From Pseudomonas rhodesiae (GTDB lineage: Bacteria > Pseudomonadota > Gammaproteobacteria > Pseudomonadales > Pseudomonadaceae), in contig NZ_VFEU01000004.1 of NCBI RefSeq assembly GCF_007858255.1, forward strand, positions 62,001-126,000: a stretch of DNA of 64,000 bases, in the 5' to 3' direction. Under the pieces are notes generated by a model, which made no database searches, was not told the origin of the DNA, and was given only the letters and a program-made list of their open reading frames with translations. Made by a program: the position numbers and the translations under genes. Below are positions 26,974 to 35,961 of this stretch, piece after piece; the stretch's first letter is position 1, and each line of letters opens with the position of its first letter.

Positions 26974-27018
26974 GAAAAACCAACGAAGAGCTTTGGGGGT
27001 GTGAAGCGCGGGGACGAC

Positions 27019-27372
27019 TCAGCTACCGCGGTAGGTGGAATAGCTGTAAGGCGAAATCAGTAAGGGCACATGGTAGTGATCCTGTTCGGCGCTGATGCCG
27101 AAGCGCAGCACCACCACGTCCAGAAAGGCCGGCTCCGGCAGTTGTACGCCGCGGGCGCGGTAGTAGTCACCGGCGCTGAACTGCACCTGGTAGACGCCGC
27201 TGCGATAGTCGTCGCCTTGCAGCAATGGCGCGTCGCAACGGCCGTCGCTGTTGGTCACGGCGCTGGCCACCAGTTCCAGCTGCGTGCCTTCGACGCGGTA
27301 CAGTTCAACCTTGATTGCGCTGCCGGGGCAGCCGTGGGCCGCGTCGAGTACGTGTGTGGTCAGTCGTCCCAT
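27019..27372 (-). CDS. uraH: 5-hydroxyisourate hydrolase
   Basis: A 117-residue transthyretin-like 5-hydroxyisourate hydrolase (EC 3.5.2.17), the second step of urate breakdown, giving OHCU. The N-terminal LTTHVLDAAHGCPG and the C-terminal tetrapeptide YRGS, the family signature, are both present; HYHVPLLISPYSYSTYRGS holds the active-site histidines. It works as a cytoplasmic tetramer. It is divergent from the puuE operon, and a near-copy of the shared purine palindrome (TTGTACACAA) lies 95 bp upstream. A terminator follows. Confidence 0.96.
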   Translation of the reverse strand: MGRLTTHVLDAAHGCPGSAIKVELYRVEGTQLELVASAVTNSDGRCDAPLLQGDDYRSGVYQVQFSAGDYYRARGVQLPEPAFLDVVVLRFGISAEQDHYHVPLLISPYSYSTYRGS

Positions 27373-27466
27373 GGATCGGGGCTCCGTTCAGTCGAGTGAG
27401 AAAGGCCGCACCTTTTCAGGGCGAGAAAAAGCCGGCGATGGCTGATTAAGACACTTTTGATAAAAA

Positions 27467-27476
27467 TTGTACACAA
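27467..27476. promoter_or_regulatory. purine operator-like palindrome TTGTACACAA
   Basis: One base different from TTGTATACAA, extended to ATTGTACACAAT. It lies 95 bp upstream of uraH. Confidence 0.5.
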
Positions 27477-27661
27477 TAAAAACCACAAAATTTTCAGCAC
27501 GCTCCTCAGCGCTTTTCGCGCAGGTGAATCCTCGGTAAACCTTGCGTTTAAAAGGACTGCTATACATTTACTGACCAACCGGGCAAGTTTCTTGCAGGGT
27601 TAAACGGTGCAGATGGCTTGGAAAAAATGCGGAAATACAGGCTTACAAAGTGACCGGTAAG

Positions 27662-27671
27662 TTGTATACAA
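27662..27671. promoter_or_regulatory. purine operator-like palindrome TTGTATACAA
   Basis: Exact copy of the core found before the NCS2 permease, 81 bp upstream of the puuE GTG. Confidence 0.6.
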
Positions 27672-27751
27672 TCAGCCCATCGCTGTGACGCCACCCAGTC
27701 TTTCCGCTGGCCGCCACGCACTTGTTACCACGCACAAGAAGGAAGACTGCA

Positions 27752-28678
27752 GTGAGCGCTGACTACCCACGCGACCTGATCGGTTACGGCAGTAACCCTC
27801 CTCACCCCCACTGGCCAGGCAAGGCGCGCATTGCCTTGTCGTTCGTACTCAACTACGAAGAAGGCGGTGAACGCAACATCTTGCACGGCGATAAAGAGTC
27901 GGAGGCGTTCCTTTCGGAAATGGTCTCGGCCCAGCCGCTGCAAGGCGAACGCAATATGAGCATGGAGTCGCTGTACGAATACGGCAGCCGTGCCGGCGTG
28001 TGGCGCATCCTCAAGTTGTTCAAAGCATTCGATATCCCGCTGACCATCTTCGCCGTAGCCATGGCCGCCCAGCGTCACCCGGACGTGATCCGCGCCATGG
28101 TCGCCGCCGGCCACGAGATCTGCAGCCACGGTTACCGCTGGATCGACTACCAATACATGGACGAGGCCCAGGAACGCGAGCATATGCTCGAAGCCATCCG
28201 CATCCTCACCGAACTGACCGGCGAACGCCCGCTGGGCTGGTACACCGGGCGCACCGGCCCCAACACGCGGCGGCTGGTGATGGAGGAAGGCGGGTTTCTC
28301 TACGACTGCGACACCTACGACGACGACCTGCCCTACTGGGAACCCAACACCCCCACCGGCAAGCCGCACCTGGTGATCCCCTACACCCTGGACACCAACG
28401 ATATGCGCTTCACCCAGGTGCAGGGCTTCAACAAAGGCGATGACTTCTTCGAGTACCTCAAGGATGCGTTCGACGTGCTTTACGCCGAAGGCGCCGAGGC
28501 ACCGAAAATGCTCTCCATCGGCCTGCATTGCCGCCTGATCGGTCGCCCGGCGCGCCTGGCCTCGCTCAAACGCTTTATCGAATACGCCAAAAGCCACGAA
28601 CAGGTGTGGTTCACCCGCCGCGTTGACATCGCCCGTCACTGGCAAGCCACCCACCCGTACAAGGGAGCGGCGAAATGA
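27752..28678 (+). CDS. puuE: PuuE-type allantoinase
   Basis: A 308-residue allantoinase of the polysaccharide-deacetylase (NodB) fold, hydrolysing allantoin to allantoate without the metal centre of classical allantoinases. It begins DYPRDLIGYGSNPPHPHWPG, as PuuE proteins do; GHEICSHGYRWIDYQ (about 124-138) and the G-W-Y-T-G-R-T-G-P-N loop near 169-178 are family features. Start is GTG with AAGGAAG upstream; the longer frame from 27722 lacks a ribosome site. First gene of puuE-uraD-alc-allA-puuD; its stop overlaps the uraD start (ATGA). Confidence 0.95.
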   Translation: MSADYPRDLIGYGSNPPHPHWPGKARIALSFVLNYEEGGERNILHGDKESEAFLSEMVSAQPLQGERNMSMESLYEYGSRAGVWRILKLFKAFDIPLTIFAVAMAAQRHPDVIRAMVAAGHEICSHGYRWIDYQYMDEAQEREHMLEAIRILTELTGERPLGWYTGRTGPNTRRLVMEEGGFLYDCDTYDDDLPYWEPNTPTGKPHLVIPYTLDTNDMRFTQVQGFNKGDDFFEYLKDAFDVLYAEGAEAPKMLSIGLHCRLIGRPARLASLKRFIEYAKSHEQVWFTRRVDIARHWQATHPYKGAAK

Positions 28679-29190
28679 CTGCGTTCCAAACCCTACAACC
28701 CTCGACCTTGAGCCGTGACGCCTTCGTCCGCGCCTTTGCCGATATCTACGAACATTCGCCATGGGTGGCCGAAAAGGCCTTCGACCTGGGCCAGGACGCG
28801 TCGATCGATCAGATCGAAACCCTGCACCAGCGCATGAGCGATATCCTGTTGAGCGCTGATCACGTCAGTCAACTGGCGCTGATCAACGCTCACCCGGACC
28901 TGGCCGGCAAAGCCGCCGTCCAGGGCCAACTGACCGAAGCCAGCACTAACGAACAGGCCGGCGCCGGTATTCACCAATGCACGGCCGAAGAGTTTTCTCG
29001 CTTCACCGAGCTGAACGAAGCCTACAAAGCCAAGTTCAAGTTTCCCTTCATCATGGCGGTAAAAGGCAGCAACCGGCATCAGATACTCGCCGCGTTCGAA
29101 ACGCGCATTCACAACTCGGTGGACGCCGAGTTCAAGTGCGCGCTGGACGAGATCAACAAGATCGCGTTGTTCCGTTTACTGACCCTCTAA
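28675..29190 (+). CDS. uraD: OHCU decarboxylase
   Basis: A 171-residue 2-oxo-4-hydroxy-4-carboxy-5-ureidoimidazoline decarboxylase (EC 4.1.1.97), which makes S-allantoin in the third step of urate oxidation. The catalytic His73 lies in the conserved [12 protein letters not shown], and the later stretch [22 protein letters not shown] is the family motif. All helical, cytoplasmic. It overlaps puuE by 4 bp and is therefore translationally coupled. Confidence 0.96.
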   Translation: MTAFQTLQPSTLSRDAFVRAFADIYEHSPWVAEKAFDLGQDASIDQIETLHQRMSDILLSADHVSQLALINAHPDLAGKAAVQGQLTEASTNEQAGAGIHQCTAEEFSRFTELNEAYKAKFKFPFIMAVKGSNRHQILAAFETRIHNSVDAEFKCALDEINKIALFRLLTL

Positions 29191-29230
29191 ACACCATCCC
29201 CAGCCACTCTATCTAAGGCAGACAAGAAGA

Positions 29231-30226
29231 ATGAAAGCGCAACCCGTACCGTTCGAAAAGTTCGTCAACCTGGCCGACGCCCGCTTGGGCACCAAGATCA
29301 TCTCCGTGACCGATGACTGGTTCGCCGACGCCAACCGCCTGTTCCAGCCGACCCCGGCCGTGTGGAAGGAGGGCGTGTTCGACGACAACGGCAAGTGGAT
29401 GGACGGCTGGGAGTCGCGCCGCAAGCGCTTCGAAGGTTACGACAGCGCGGTAATCCGCTTGGGCGTGCCGGGCTCGATCAAAGGCGTGGACATCGACACT
29501 TCATTCTTCACCGGCAACTACCCGCCGTCGGCTTCCCTGGAAGCCTGCTTCCTGGCCTCGGGCGAGCCGGACGAAAATACCCAGTGGACCGAAGTGCTGT
29601 CGGCCGTCGAGCTGCAGGGCAACAGCCACCACTACCATGAGATCAACAACGACCAGGCGTTCAGCCACCTGCGTTTCAACATCTACCCGGATGGCGGCGT
29701 GGCGCGTCTGCGTGTGTACGGCGTGCCGTTCCGGGATTGGTCGGCGGTGGGCGACAACGAACAGGTCGACCTGGCCGCGGCGCTCAACGGCGGCCGCGCC
29801 CTGGCATGCTCCGACGAACACTTCGGCCGCATGAGCAACATCCTCAACCCAGGCCGTGGCATCAACATGGGCGACGGCTGGGAAACCGCGCGTCGCCGCA
29901 CGCCAGGCAATGACTGGGTGATCGTCGCCCTGGGCCATCCGGGCGAGATCGAGAAGATCATCGTCGACACCCTGCACTTCAAGGGCAACTACCCGGATAC
30001 CTGCTCGATCCAAGGTGCTTTCGTAAAAGGCGGCACCGACAGCCAGATCGAAACCCAGTCGCTGTTCTGGCGCGAATTGCTGCCGGCGCAGAAGCTGGAA
30101 ATGCACGCCGAACACACCTTCGTCGAGCAGATCAAGGCGCTGGGGCCGATTACCCATATCCGCCTGAACGTATTCCCGGACGGTGGTGTAAGCCGCCTGC
30201 GGGTGTTCGGCAAGGTCGCTAAATAA
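29231..30226 (+). CDS. alc: allantoicase
   Basis: A 331-residue allantoicase (EC 3.5.3.4), converting allantoate to ureidoglycolate and urea. It is an internal duplication of two jelly-roll domains, visible as the repeated pattern [10 protein letters not shown]...[27 protein letters not shown] (about 57-100) and [15 protein letters not shown]...[26 protein letters not shown] (about 215-258), each followed by [21 protein letters not shown]. Operon position between uraD and allA fits the pathway order. Confidence 0.97.
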   Translation: MKAQPVPFEKFVNLADARLGTKIISVTDDWFADANRLFQPTPAVWKEGVFDDNGKWMDGWESRRKRFEGYDSAVIRLGVPGSIKGVDIDTSFFTGNYPPSASLEACFLASGEPDENTQWTEVLSAVELQGNSHHYHEINNDQAFSHLRFNIYPDGGVARLRVYGVPFRDWSAVGDNEQVDLAAALNGGRALACSDEHFGRMSNILNPGRGINMGDGWETARRRTPGNDWVIVALGHPGEIEKIIVDTLHFKGNYPDTCSIQGAFVKGGTDSQIETQSLFWRELLPAQKLEMHAEHTFVEQIKALGPITHIRLNVFPDGGVSRLRVFGKVAK

Positions 30227-30237
30227 GCGGTGAACCC

Positions 30238-30305
30238 AATCGCGGGCAAGCCCGCTCCCACAGGGGAATGCATTCCAAATGTGGGAGCGGGCTTGCCCGC
30301 GATTG
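30238..30305. repeat. REPIN (inverted REP pair) inside the urate operon
   Basis: CAATCGCGGGCAAGCCCGCT... and its inverse ...AGCGGGCTTGCCCGCGATTG form a 68-bp inverted pair around a 16-bp centre, filling the alc-allA gap. The transcript can fold into a long hairpin that may set relative expression of allA. Confidence 0.9.
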
Positions 30306-30346
30306 CAATAGACCAGACAAAACAGAACTCGGATAAGAAGACAGCC

Positions 30347-30850
30347 ATGCGCACACTAGTGATCGAACCCCTGACCAAAGAAGCCTTCGCCCCTTTCGGA
30401 GACGTTATCGAAACCGACGGCAGCGATCACTTCATGATCAACAACGGGTCGACCATGCGCTTTCACAAATTGGCCACGGTCGAAACCGCAAAGCCGGAAG
30501 ACCACGCCATCATCAGCATCTTCCGCGCCGACGCGCAGGACATGCCGCTGACCGTGTGCATGCTGGAGAGACACCCGCTGGGCAGCCAGGCTTTCATTCC
30601 GCTGCTCGGCAACCCCTTTCTGATCGTGGTCGCGCCACTTGGCGATGTACCTGTATCGGGCTTGGTCCGCGCCTTCGTCACCAACGGCAGGCAGGGCATT
30701 AATTACCATCGCGGCGTCTGGCACCACCCGGTGCTGACGATCGAAAAGCGGGATGACTTCCTGGTGGTTGATCGCAGTGGCACAGGCAATAACTGCGATG
30801 AGCATTTTTTCCAAGAGGATGAGCGGTTGATCCTCGCCCCCCACCAATAA
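30347..30850 (+). CDS. allA: ureidoglycolate lyase
   Basis: A 167-residue ureidoglycolate lyase (EC 4.3.2.3), releasing glyoxylate and urea, the end of the urate route. Features: EAFAPFGDVIETDG at the N terminus, MLERHPLGSQAFIPL near 72-86, and INYHRGVWHHPVL near 122-134, a cupin-like core. The ATG at 30347 is chosen because an in-frame extension to 30230 runs through the REP pair. Downstream, puuD starts after 51 bp. Confidence 0.95.
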   Translation: MRTLVIEPLTKEAFAPFGDVIETDGSDHFMINNGSTMRFHKLATVETAKPEDHAIISIFRADAQDMPLTVCMLERHPLGSQAFIPLLGNPFLIVVAPLGDVPVSGLVRAFVTNGRQGINYHRGVWHHPVLTIEKRDDFLVVDRSGTGNNCDEHFFQEDERLILAPHQ

Positions 30851-30901
30851 GAGAAGGTCTGATCACCCGACAACAAGGGTGACAGGCGAGAGGTAAAGAC
30901 T

Positions 30902-32191
30902 GTGGAAGCACATCTGTTGGAATGGCTGAACCTGAGCGTGCGCTGGGTTCACATGATCACTGGCGTCGCCTGGATCGGCGCTTCGTTCTACTTCGTCTGG
31001 CTGGAAAACAACCTCAACCGCGTCAACCCCAAGGACGGCCTGGCCGGCGACTTATGGGCGATCCACGGTGGCGGCATCTACCACCTGGAAAAATACAAAC
31101 TGGCCCCGCCGACCATGCCGGACAACCTGCACTGGTTCAAATGGGAAGCCTATTTCACTTGGATGTCGGGCGTCGCGCTGCTGTGCGTGGTGTTCTACTC
31201 CAACCCGACCTTGTACCTGCTGGCGCCGGGCAGCAGCCTCAGTGGTCCGCAAGGCGTGTTGCTGGGCATCGGCTCGCTGTTCGCCGGCTGGTTCATCTAC
31301 TCCTTCCTCTGCGACTCGGCACTGGGCAAGCGCCCTGCCCTGCTTGGTTTCATCCTGTTCGTACTGTTGATTGCCGCCGCGTATGGCTTCAGCCAAGTGT
31401 TCAGCGGGCGCGGCGCCTACCTGCATGTAGGTGCGGTGATCGGCACCATCATGGTGGGCAACGTATTCCGCATCATCATGCCGGCGCAGCGCGCGCTGGT
31501 GGCGGCCATCGCCGAGAACCGTACACCTGACCCGGCGCTGCCGGCCAAGGGCCTGCTGCGCTCGCGTCATAACAACTATTTCACCTTGCCGGTGCTGTTC
31601 ATCATGATCAGCAACCACTTCCCGAGCACCTACGGCAGCCATTACAACTGGCTGATCCTGGCCGGTATCGCGGTGGCGGCGGTGTTGGTGCGGCATTATT
31701 TCAACACCCGGCACAACAGCCAGAAGTACGCATGGACCCTGCCGGTTGGCGCGCTGGCGATGATCTGCCTGGCTTATGTGACCGGCCCCAAGCCGGCCGA
31801 ACCGATTGCCAAGGCGCCGGCGGCCATTGAGTACCAACCGTTGCCGGAAACCGCATTGGGCGGTGGCTTGAAACCTGCCGCGCCTGCGGCAACCGAACCC
31901 GCTGCCGCACCTGCGCCGGCCCAGGCGACCATTGATTTCGACAAGGTCCACGGAGTGATCCAGGAACGCTGCGCCGTGTGCCATTCGGCCAAGCCCACCA
32001 GCCCGTTGTTCAGCACCGCGCCGGCGGGCGTGATGTTCGATACACCGGCGCAGATCCAGCAACAAGCGGCACGCATCCAGGCCCAGGCCGTGGCCAGCCA
32101 GATCATGCCACTGGGCAACATCACTCAGATGACCCAGCAGGAGCGCGACCTGATCGGCACCTGGATCAACCAGGGGGCGCATACCAACTAA
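30902..32191 (+). CDS. puuD: membrane urate hydroxylase/oxidase PuuD
   Basis: A 429-residue PuuD, the membrane-bound urate oxidase of bacteria that lack soluble uricase; it performs the first step, urate to 5-hydroxyisourate, passing electrons to the respiratory chain. The N-terminal ~300 residues hold eight or so membrane helices (LNLSVRWVHMITGVAWIGAS first), then an Ala/Pro-rich linker (about 300-340), then a C-terminal cytochrome c domain with heme motif CAVCH (Cys357, Cys360, His361) and an axial Met in SQIMPLGN. Start is GTG. Last gene of the puuE operon. Confidence 0.95.
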   Translation: MEAHLLEWLNLSVRWVHMITGVAWIGASFYFVWLENNLNRVNPKDGLAGDLWAIHGGGIYHLEKYKLAPPTMPDNLHWFKWEAYFTWMSGVALLCVVFYSNPTLYLLAPGSSLSGPQGVLLGIGSLFAGWFIYSFLCDSALGKRPALLGFILFVLLIAAAYGFSQVFSGRGAYLHVGAVIGTIMVGNVFRIIMPAQRALVAAIAENRTPDPALPAKGLLRSRHNNYFTLPVLFIMISNHFPSTYGSHYNWLILAGIAVAAVLVRHYFNTRHNSQKYAWTLPVGALAMICLAYVTGPKPAEPIAKAPAAIEYQPLPETALGGGLKPAAPAATEPAAAPAPAQATIDFDKVHGVIQERCAVCHSAKPTSPLFSTAPAGVMFDTPAQIQQQAARIQAQAVASQIMPLGNITQMTQQERDLIGTWINQGAHTN

Positions 32192-32211
32192 CAGCCTGGT
32201 GCGACTCCAAA

Positions 32212-32302
32212 ATGTGCGAGGGGGCTTGCCCCCGATAGCGGTATGTCATTCAAAACATCAGTGACTGAACCAACGCAATCGGGGGCAAGCCCCCTCCCAC
32301 AG
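32212..32302. repeat. REPIN after puuD
   Basis: GAGGGGGCTTGCCCCCGATAGC and CAATCGGGGGCAAGCCCCCTC in inverted order, 91 bp overall. It fills the gap between puuD and the xanthine/uracil permease gene. Confidence 0.9.
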
Positions 32303-32369
32303 ATGACTTGCAGTGGTTTAGAGATTGCGTTCCACACAATACAAAAATAAAAAAGATTCGAGGTGTTGC

Positions 32370-33716
32370 ATGTCCCCGTTAGAACCGCAGACTCCTGCCG
32401 CGCCCGCCATGGTGCGGCTGCCCCTCTTGCAACTGATTCTGGTCGGCCTGCAACACGTCTTGTTGATGTACGGCGGCGCCGTCGCCGTGCCTCTGATCAT
32501 TGGCCAAGCCGCCGGCCTGAGCCGTGAAGAAATCGCCTTCCTGATCAACGCCGACCTGTTGGTGGCCGGCGTCGCCACCATGGTGCAGTCGTTCGGCATC
32601 GGCCCCCTGGGCATCCGCATGCCGGTGATGATGGGCGCCAGTTTCGCCGCTGTCGGCAGCATGGTCGCCATGGCCGGTATGCCCGGTATCGGTTTACAGG
32701 GGATCTTCGGCGCCACCATCGCCGCCGGGTTCTTCGGCATGCTAATCGCGCCGTTCATGTCCAAGGTCGTGCGCTTTTTCCCACCGCTGGTGACCGGCAC
32801 CGTGATCACTGCCATCGGCCTGTCGCTGTTCCCCGTGGCCGTGAACTGGGCCGGTGGCGGCAGCGCGGCGGCCACCTTCGGCTCACCGATCTACCTGACG
32901 ATTGCCGCTTTGGTGCTGGCCACCATCCTGCTGATCAACCGTTTTATGCGCGGTTTCTGGGTCAACATCTCGGTGCTGATCGGCATGGGCCTGGGGTACG
33001 CTCTGTGCGGCGTCCTCGGCATGGTCGACCTTAGCGGCATGGCCCTGGCGCCGTGGGTGCAGGTGGTGACGCCGCTGCATTTCGGCATGCCCACCTTCGA
33101 GTTGGCGCCGATTCTGTCGATGTGCCTGGTGGTGGTGATCATCTTCGTTGAGTCCACCGGAATGTTCCTGGCGCTGGGCAAGATCACCGACCGCGAGGTC
33201 ACGCCAAAGATGCTGCGTCGTGGCCTGCTGTGCGACGCCGGCGCGTCGTTCGTGGCCGGGTTCTTCAACACCTTCACCCATTCCTCGTTCGCCCAGAACA
33301 TCGGCCTGGTGCAGATGACCGGCGTGCGCTGCCGCTCGGTGACGATCATGGCCGGCGCGTTCCTGATTGTGCTCAGCCTGTTGCCCAAAGCCGCTTACCT
33401 GGTGGCCTCGATTCCGCCGGCGGTGCTGGGCGGCGCGGCGATTGCCATGTTCGGCATGGTGGCGGCCACCGGCATCAAGATTCTCCAGGAGGCCGACATC
33501 GCCGACCGCCGCAACCAGTTGCTGGTGGCGGTAAGCATCGGCATGGGCCTGATTCCCGTGGTGCGCCCGGAGTTCTTCGCCCAACTGCCGCTGTGGATGA
33601 GCCCGATCACCCACAGCGGCATCGCCATGGCCACCCTCAGCGCGTTGTCGCTGAATGTGCTGTTCAACATCCTCGGGGGTTCCGAGCGAGCGGTCGCCGA
33701 GCACGCGCACACCTGA
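32370..33716 (+). CDS. NCS2 xanthine/uric-acid permease
   Basis: A 448-residue nucleobase:cation symporter-2 of the xanthine/uracil permease branch, with about 14 hydrophobic segments. LLQLILVGLQHVLLMYGGAVAVPLIIG begins the protein as in XanQ/UacT relatives; IFVESTGMFLALGKIT near 256-271 and NTFTHSSFAQNIGLVQMTGV near 299-318 are the substrate-site motifs of this family. The Q/N residues in TM8-TM10 favour xanthine or urate over uracil. GAGGT lies six bases before the ATG at 32370. Directly downstream of the urate operon, it most likely imports urate or xanthine. Confidence 0.93.
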   Translation: MSPLEPQTPAAPAMVRLPLLQLILVGLQHVLLMYGGAVAVPLIIGQAAGLSREEIAFLINADLLVAGVATMVQSFGIGPLGIRMPVMMGASFAAVGSMVAMAGMPGIGLQGIFGATIAAGFFGMLIAPFMSKVVRFFPPLVTGTVITAIGLSLFPVAVNWAGGGSAAATFGSPIYLTIAALVLATILLINRFMRGFWVNISVLIGMGLGYALCGVLGMVDLSGMALAPWVQVVTPLHFGMPTFELAPILSMCLVVVIIFVESTGMFLALGKITDREVTPKMLRRGLLCDAGASFVAGFFNTFTHSSFAQNIGLVQMTGVRCRSVTIMAGAFLIVLSLLPKAAYLVASIPPAVLGGAAIAMFGMVAATGIKILQEADIADRRNQLLVAVSIGMGLIPVVRPEFFAQLPLWMSPITHSGIAMATLSALSLNVLFNILGGSERAVAEHAHT

Positions 33717-33948
33717 GCGTGCCCCATCATCGCGCTGTACGCCCTGTAACAGCGCGCTTGAGCCCAGGCAGGGTTATCAGTATTCTCCGCGCCCGCTCGA
33801 ATCGATTGCTCTTCAACGCGTTGGCGCGGCTCTTGCTAAACCCATAAAAGCTGACCGATCAGACGATATTCACAGCGAACCAAAGGCGCCACATCAGAGC
33901 GCCTGCATTAGAAGAAAAACCAAAAAACTTTAACTCGGGAGCAACCGA

Positions 33949-34734
33949 ATGAAACCTATGTTCAAAGGCCTGATGCTGGCGGGATCCCTGCTGGCCGGCG
34001 GCCAGGCCGTGGCCGGTGACTTGTTGCAGTGGCAGAACAACAGCCTGACCTACTTGTGGGGCAAGAACTTCACCGTTAACCCGCAGATCCAGCAAACGGT
34101 CACGTTCGAACATGCCGACGCCTGGAAGTACGGCGACAACTTCTTCTTTCTCGACCGCATCTTTTATAACGGCAAGGAAGACGGCAACGTCGGCCCGAAC
34201 ACCTACTACGGTGAGTTCAGCCCGCGCTTGTCGTTCGGTAAGATCCTCGACCAGGACTTGTCCTTCGGCCCGATCAAAGACGTGTTGCTGGCGATGACAT
34301 ATGAGTTTGGCGAAGGCGACAACGAGTCATACCTGGTCGGCCCAGGCTTCGATTTGAACATCCCCGGTTTCGATTACTTCCAGTTGAACTTCTACCAGCG
34401 CCAGACCGAAGGCAATCGCCCCGGCGACGGTGTGTGGCAGATCACCCCGGTGTGGTCGTACACGATCCCGGTGGGCAACTCGAACATCCTGATCGACGGC
34501 TTTATGGACTGGGTGGTGGACAACGACAAGAACGCCCGCGGCACCTACCACGCCAACCTGCACTTCAACCCGCAAGTGAAATACGACCTGGGCAAGGCGA
34601 TGAACTGGGGCGAGAAACAGCTGTACGTCGGTTTCGAATACGACTACTGGAAAAACAAGTACGGCATCGAAGATTCCGGCGCGTTCAAGACGACTCAGGA
34701 CACGGCGAGCTTCCTGGTCAAGTACCACTTCTGA
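33949..34734 (+). CDS. Tsx-like nucleoside-channel outer-membrane protein
   Basis: A 261-residue outer-membrane beta-barrel with a signal peptide (cleavage after AVA at about residue 22) and C-terminal Phe (VKYHF) required for barrel assembly. Strands alternate aromatic and polar residues throughout (FEHADAWKYGDNFFFLDRIF is typical). It belongs to the Tsx/OmpK nucleoside-specific channel family and, placed after the purine permease, probably admits purines or nucleosides. A 232-bp region with the palindrome CTGACCGATCAG near 33850 precedes it, so it may have its own promoter. Confidence 0.88.
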   Translation: MKPMFKGLMLAGSLLAGGQAVAGDLLQWQNNSLTYLWGKNFTVNPQIQQTVTFEHADAWKYGDNFFFLDRIFYNGKEDGNVGPNTYYGEFSPRLSFGKILDQDLSFGPIKDVLLAMTYEFGEGDNESYLVGPGFDLNIPGFDYFQLNFYQRQTEGNRPGDGVWQITPVWSYTIPVGNSNILIDGFMDWVVDNDKNARGTYHANLHFNPQVKYDLGKAMNWGEKQLYVGFEYDYWKNKYGIEDSGAFKTTQDTASFLVKYHF

Positions 34735-34753
34735 GCGAACGCCCCAGGTCAGC

Positions 34754-34780
34754 GTGTGAGAGGGGCTTGCCCCCTCCCAC
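34754..34780. repeat. single REP element
   Basis: GTGTGAGAGGGGCTTGCCCCCTCCCAC, an imperfect hairpin between the convergent Tsx-like and patatin genes. It may help to end both transcripts. Confidence 0.75.
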
Positions 34781-34791
34781 CGTTAGATCGG

Positions 34792-35931
34792 CTACAGACC
34801 CAAGAATCGGGTGATCTCTTCACGCTTGGCCAGCGCATCTTTCCTGCCTAACTCGATCAATTCGCTGCAATACCCCGCCTCGAACAACAAATAGCTCAGC
34901 ACCCCTGCCCCGCTGGTCTTGGTCGCACCCGGCCCGCGCAGGAACACACGCAACGCTGCCGGCATTTCCTGGCGATGCCGCGCGGCGATTTCGTCGATGG
35001 GCTGGCTGGGCGCGATGACCAGCACTTCCACCGGCGCCAGGCCGCGCGCCGCGCTGTCGGCCGGCTGCAAATGGCTGAACTGATTGAGGCGTTCCAGCAA
35101 TTCGATATCGCTTTCCAGGCTGTCGATAAAGGTGCTGTTGAGCATATGCCCACCGATCTGGGCCAGGGTCGGTTGCTGCCCGGTAAAGGCGCGCTGCACC
35201 GCCGGTTCATTGCCCCGCGGGTTGCCGCTGACGCCCACCACCAGCACGCGGTTGGCGCCCAGGTGCAGGGCCGGGCTGATGGGGGCCGATTGACGCACGG
35301 CACCGTCGCCGAAATATTCCTGGTCGAGTTTCACCGGTGCAAACAGCAGCGGAATCGCCGAGCTAGCCAGCAAGTGCTCTACCGTCAGCTGGGTCGGCAC
35401 GCCAATGCGACGGTGGCGCAGCCAAGCGTCGATGGCGCGCCCGCCCTGATAGAACGTCACGGCTTGCCCGGACTCATAGCCGAACGCCGTGATCGCCACC
35501 GCATGCAGGTGGTTTTGCCGGATGGCCTCATCGATGCCTTGCAGGTGCAGTTTGTCTTGCAGCAAATCGCGCAGCGGCGAGCTGTTGAGCAGCGCCACCG
35601 GCACCCGGCGGCCCAGGCCCAACAGGCTGTGGATCAGGAAGCGAGCGGCCTGGCGCACCACGCCGGGCCAGTCGCTGCGCAACACCAAGTGGCTGCGAAA
35701 GCCCTGCCAGAAGGCGGTCAGGCGCTCGATGGACGCGCGAAAATCCATGGCGCCGCTGGCCAGGCTCACCGCATTGATCGCCCCGGCCGAGGTGCCGACG
35801 ATCACTGGAAACGGGTTGGGCGCCCCGGGCGGCAACAGCTCGGCAATCGCCGCCAACACCCCTACCTGATACGCCGCTCGCGCCCCGCCGCCGGAAAGAA
35901 TCAAGCCTGTAACCGGTTCAGCTGGGCGCAT
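34792..35931 (-). CDS. patatin-like phospholipase
   Basis: A 379-residue patatin-domain lipase. The oxyanion loop GGGARA (14-19), nucleophile GTSAG with Ser48, and Asp209 in FGDGAV make the complete Ser-Asp dyad. No signal peptide or barrel domain is present, so it is cytoplasmic or membrane-peripheral and probably hydrolyses phospholipids or lysophospholipids, as in the RssA/YchK group. The C-terminal 150 residues are helical. It is next to the LpxL-type gene (30 bp downstream of it) and the two may be co-transcribed. Confidence 0.92.
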   Translation of the reverse strand: MRPAEPVTGLILSGGGARAAYQVGVLAAIAELLPPGAPNPFPVIVGTSAGAINAVSLASGAMDFRASIERLTAFWQGFRSHLVLRSDWPGVVRQAARFLIHSLLGLGRRVPVALLNSSPLRDLLQDKLHLQGIDEAIRQNHLHAVAITAFGYESGQAVTFYQGGRAIDAWLRHRRIGVPTQLTVEHLLASSAIPLLFAPVKLDQEYFGDGAVRQSAPISPALHLGANRVLVVGVSGNPRGNEPAVQRAFTGQQPTLAQIGGHMLNSTFIDSLESDIELLERLNQFSHLQPADSAARGLAPVEVLVIAPSQPIDEIAARHRQEMPAALRVFLRGPGATKTSGAGVLSYLLFEAGYCSELIELGRKDALAKREEITRFLGL

Positions 35932-35961
35932 CGCATCACTCCATTGGGGGAAAGGTCGTTC

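Larger units (their letters stand above)
27373..27751. promoter_or_regulatory. 379-bp divergent uraH / puuE control region
   Basis: An AT-rich region between uraH and the puuE operon. It holds two copies of the purine palindrome, one nearer each gene (27467-27476 and 27662-27671), 195 bp apart, which would allow separate repression or looping. AAGGAAG at about 27740 is the puuE ribosome site. No further gene is visible. Confidence 0.65.

Noticed and set aside
33845..33860. RutR-like operator (CTGACCGATCAG) before the Tsx-like gene
   Set aside because: Only a short, weak palindrome unlike TTGACCA-N2-TGGTCAA; not enough to name a regulator.
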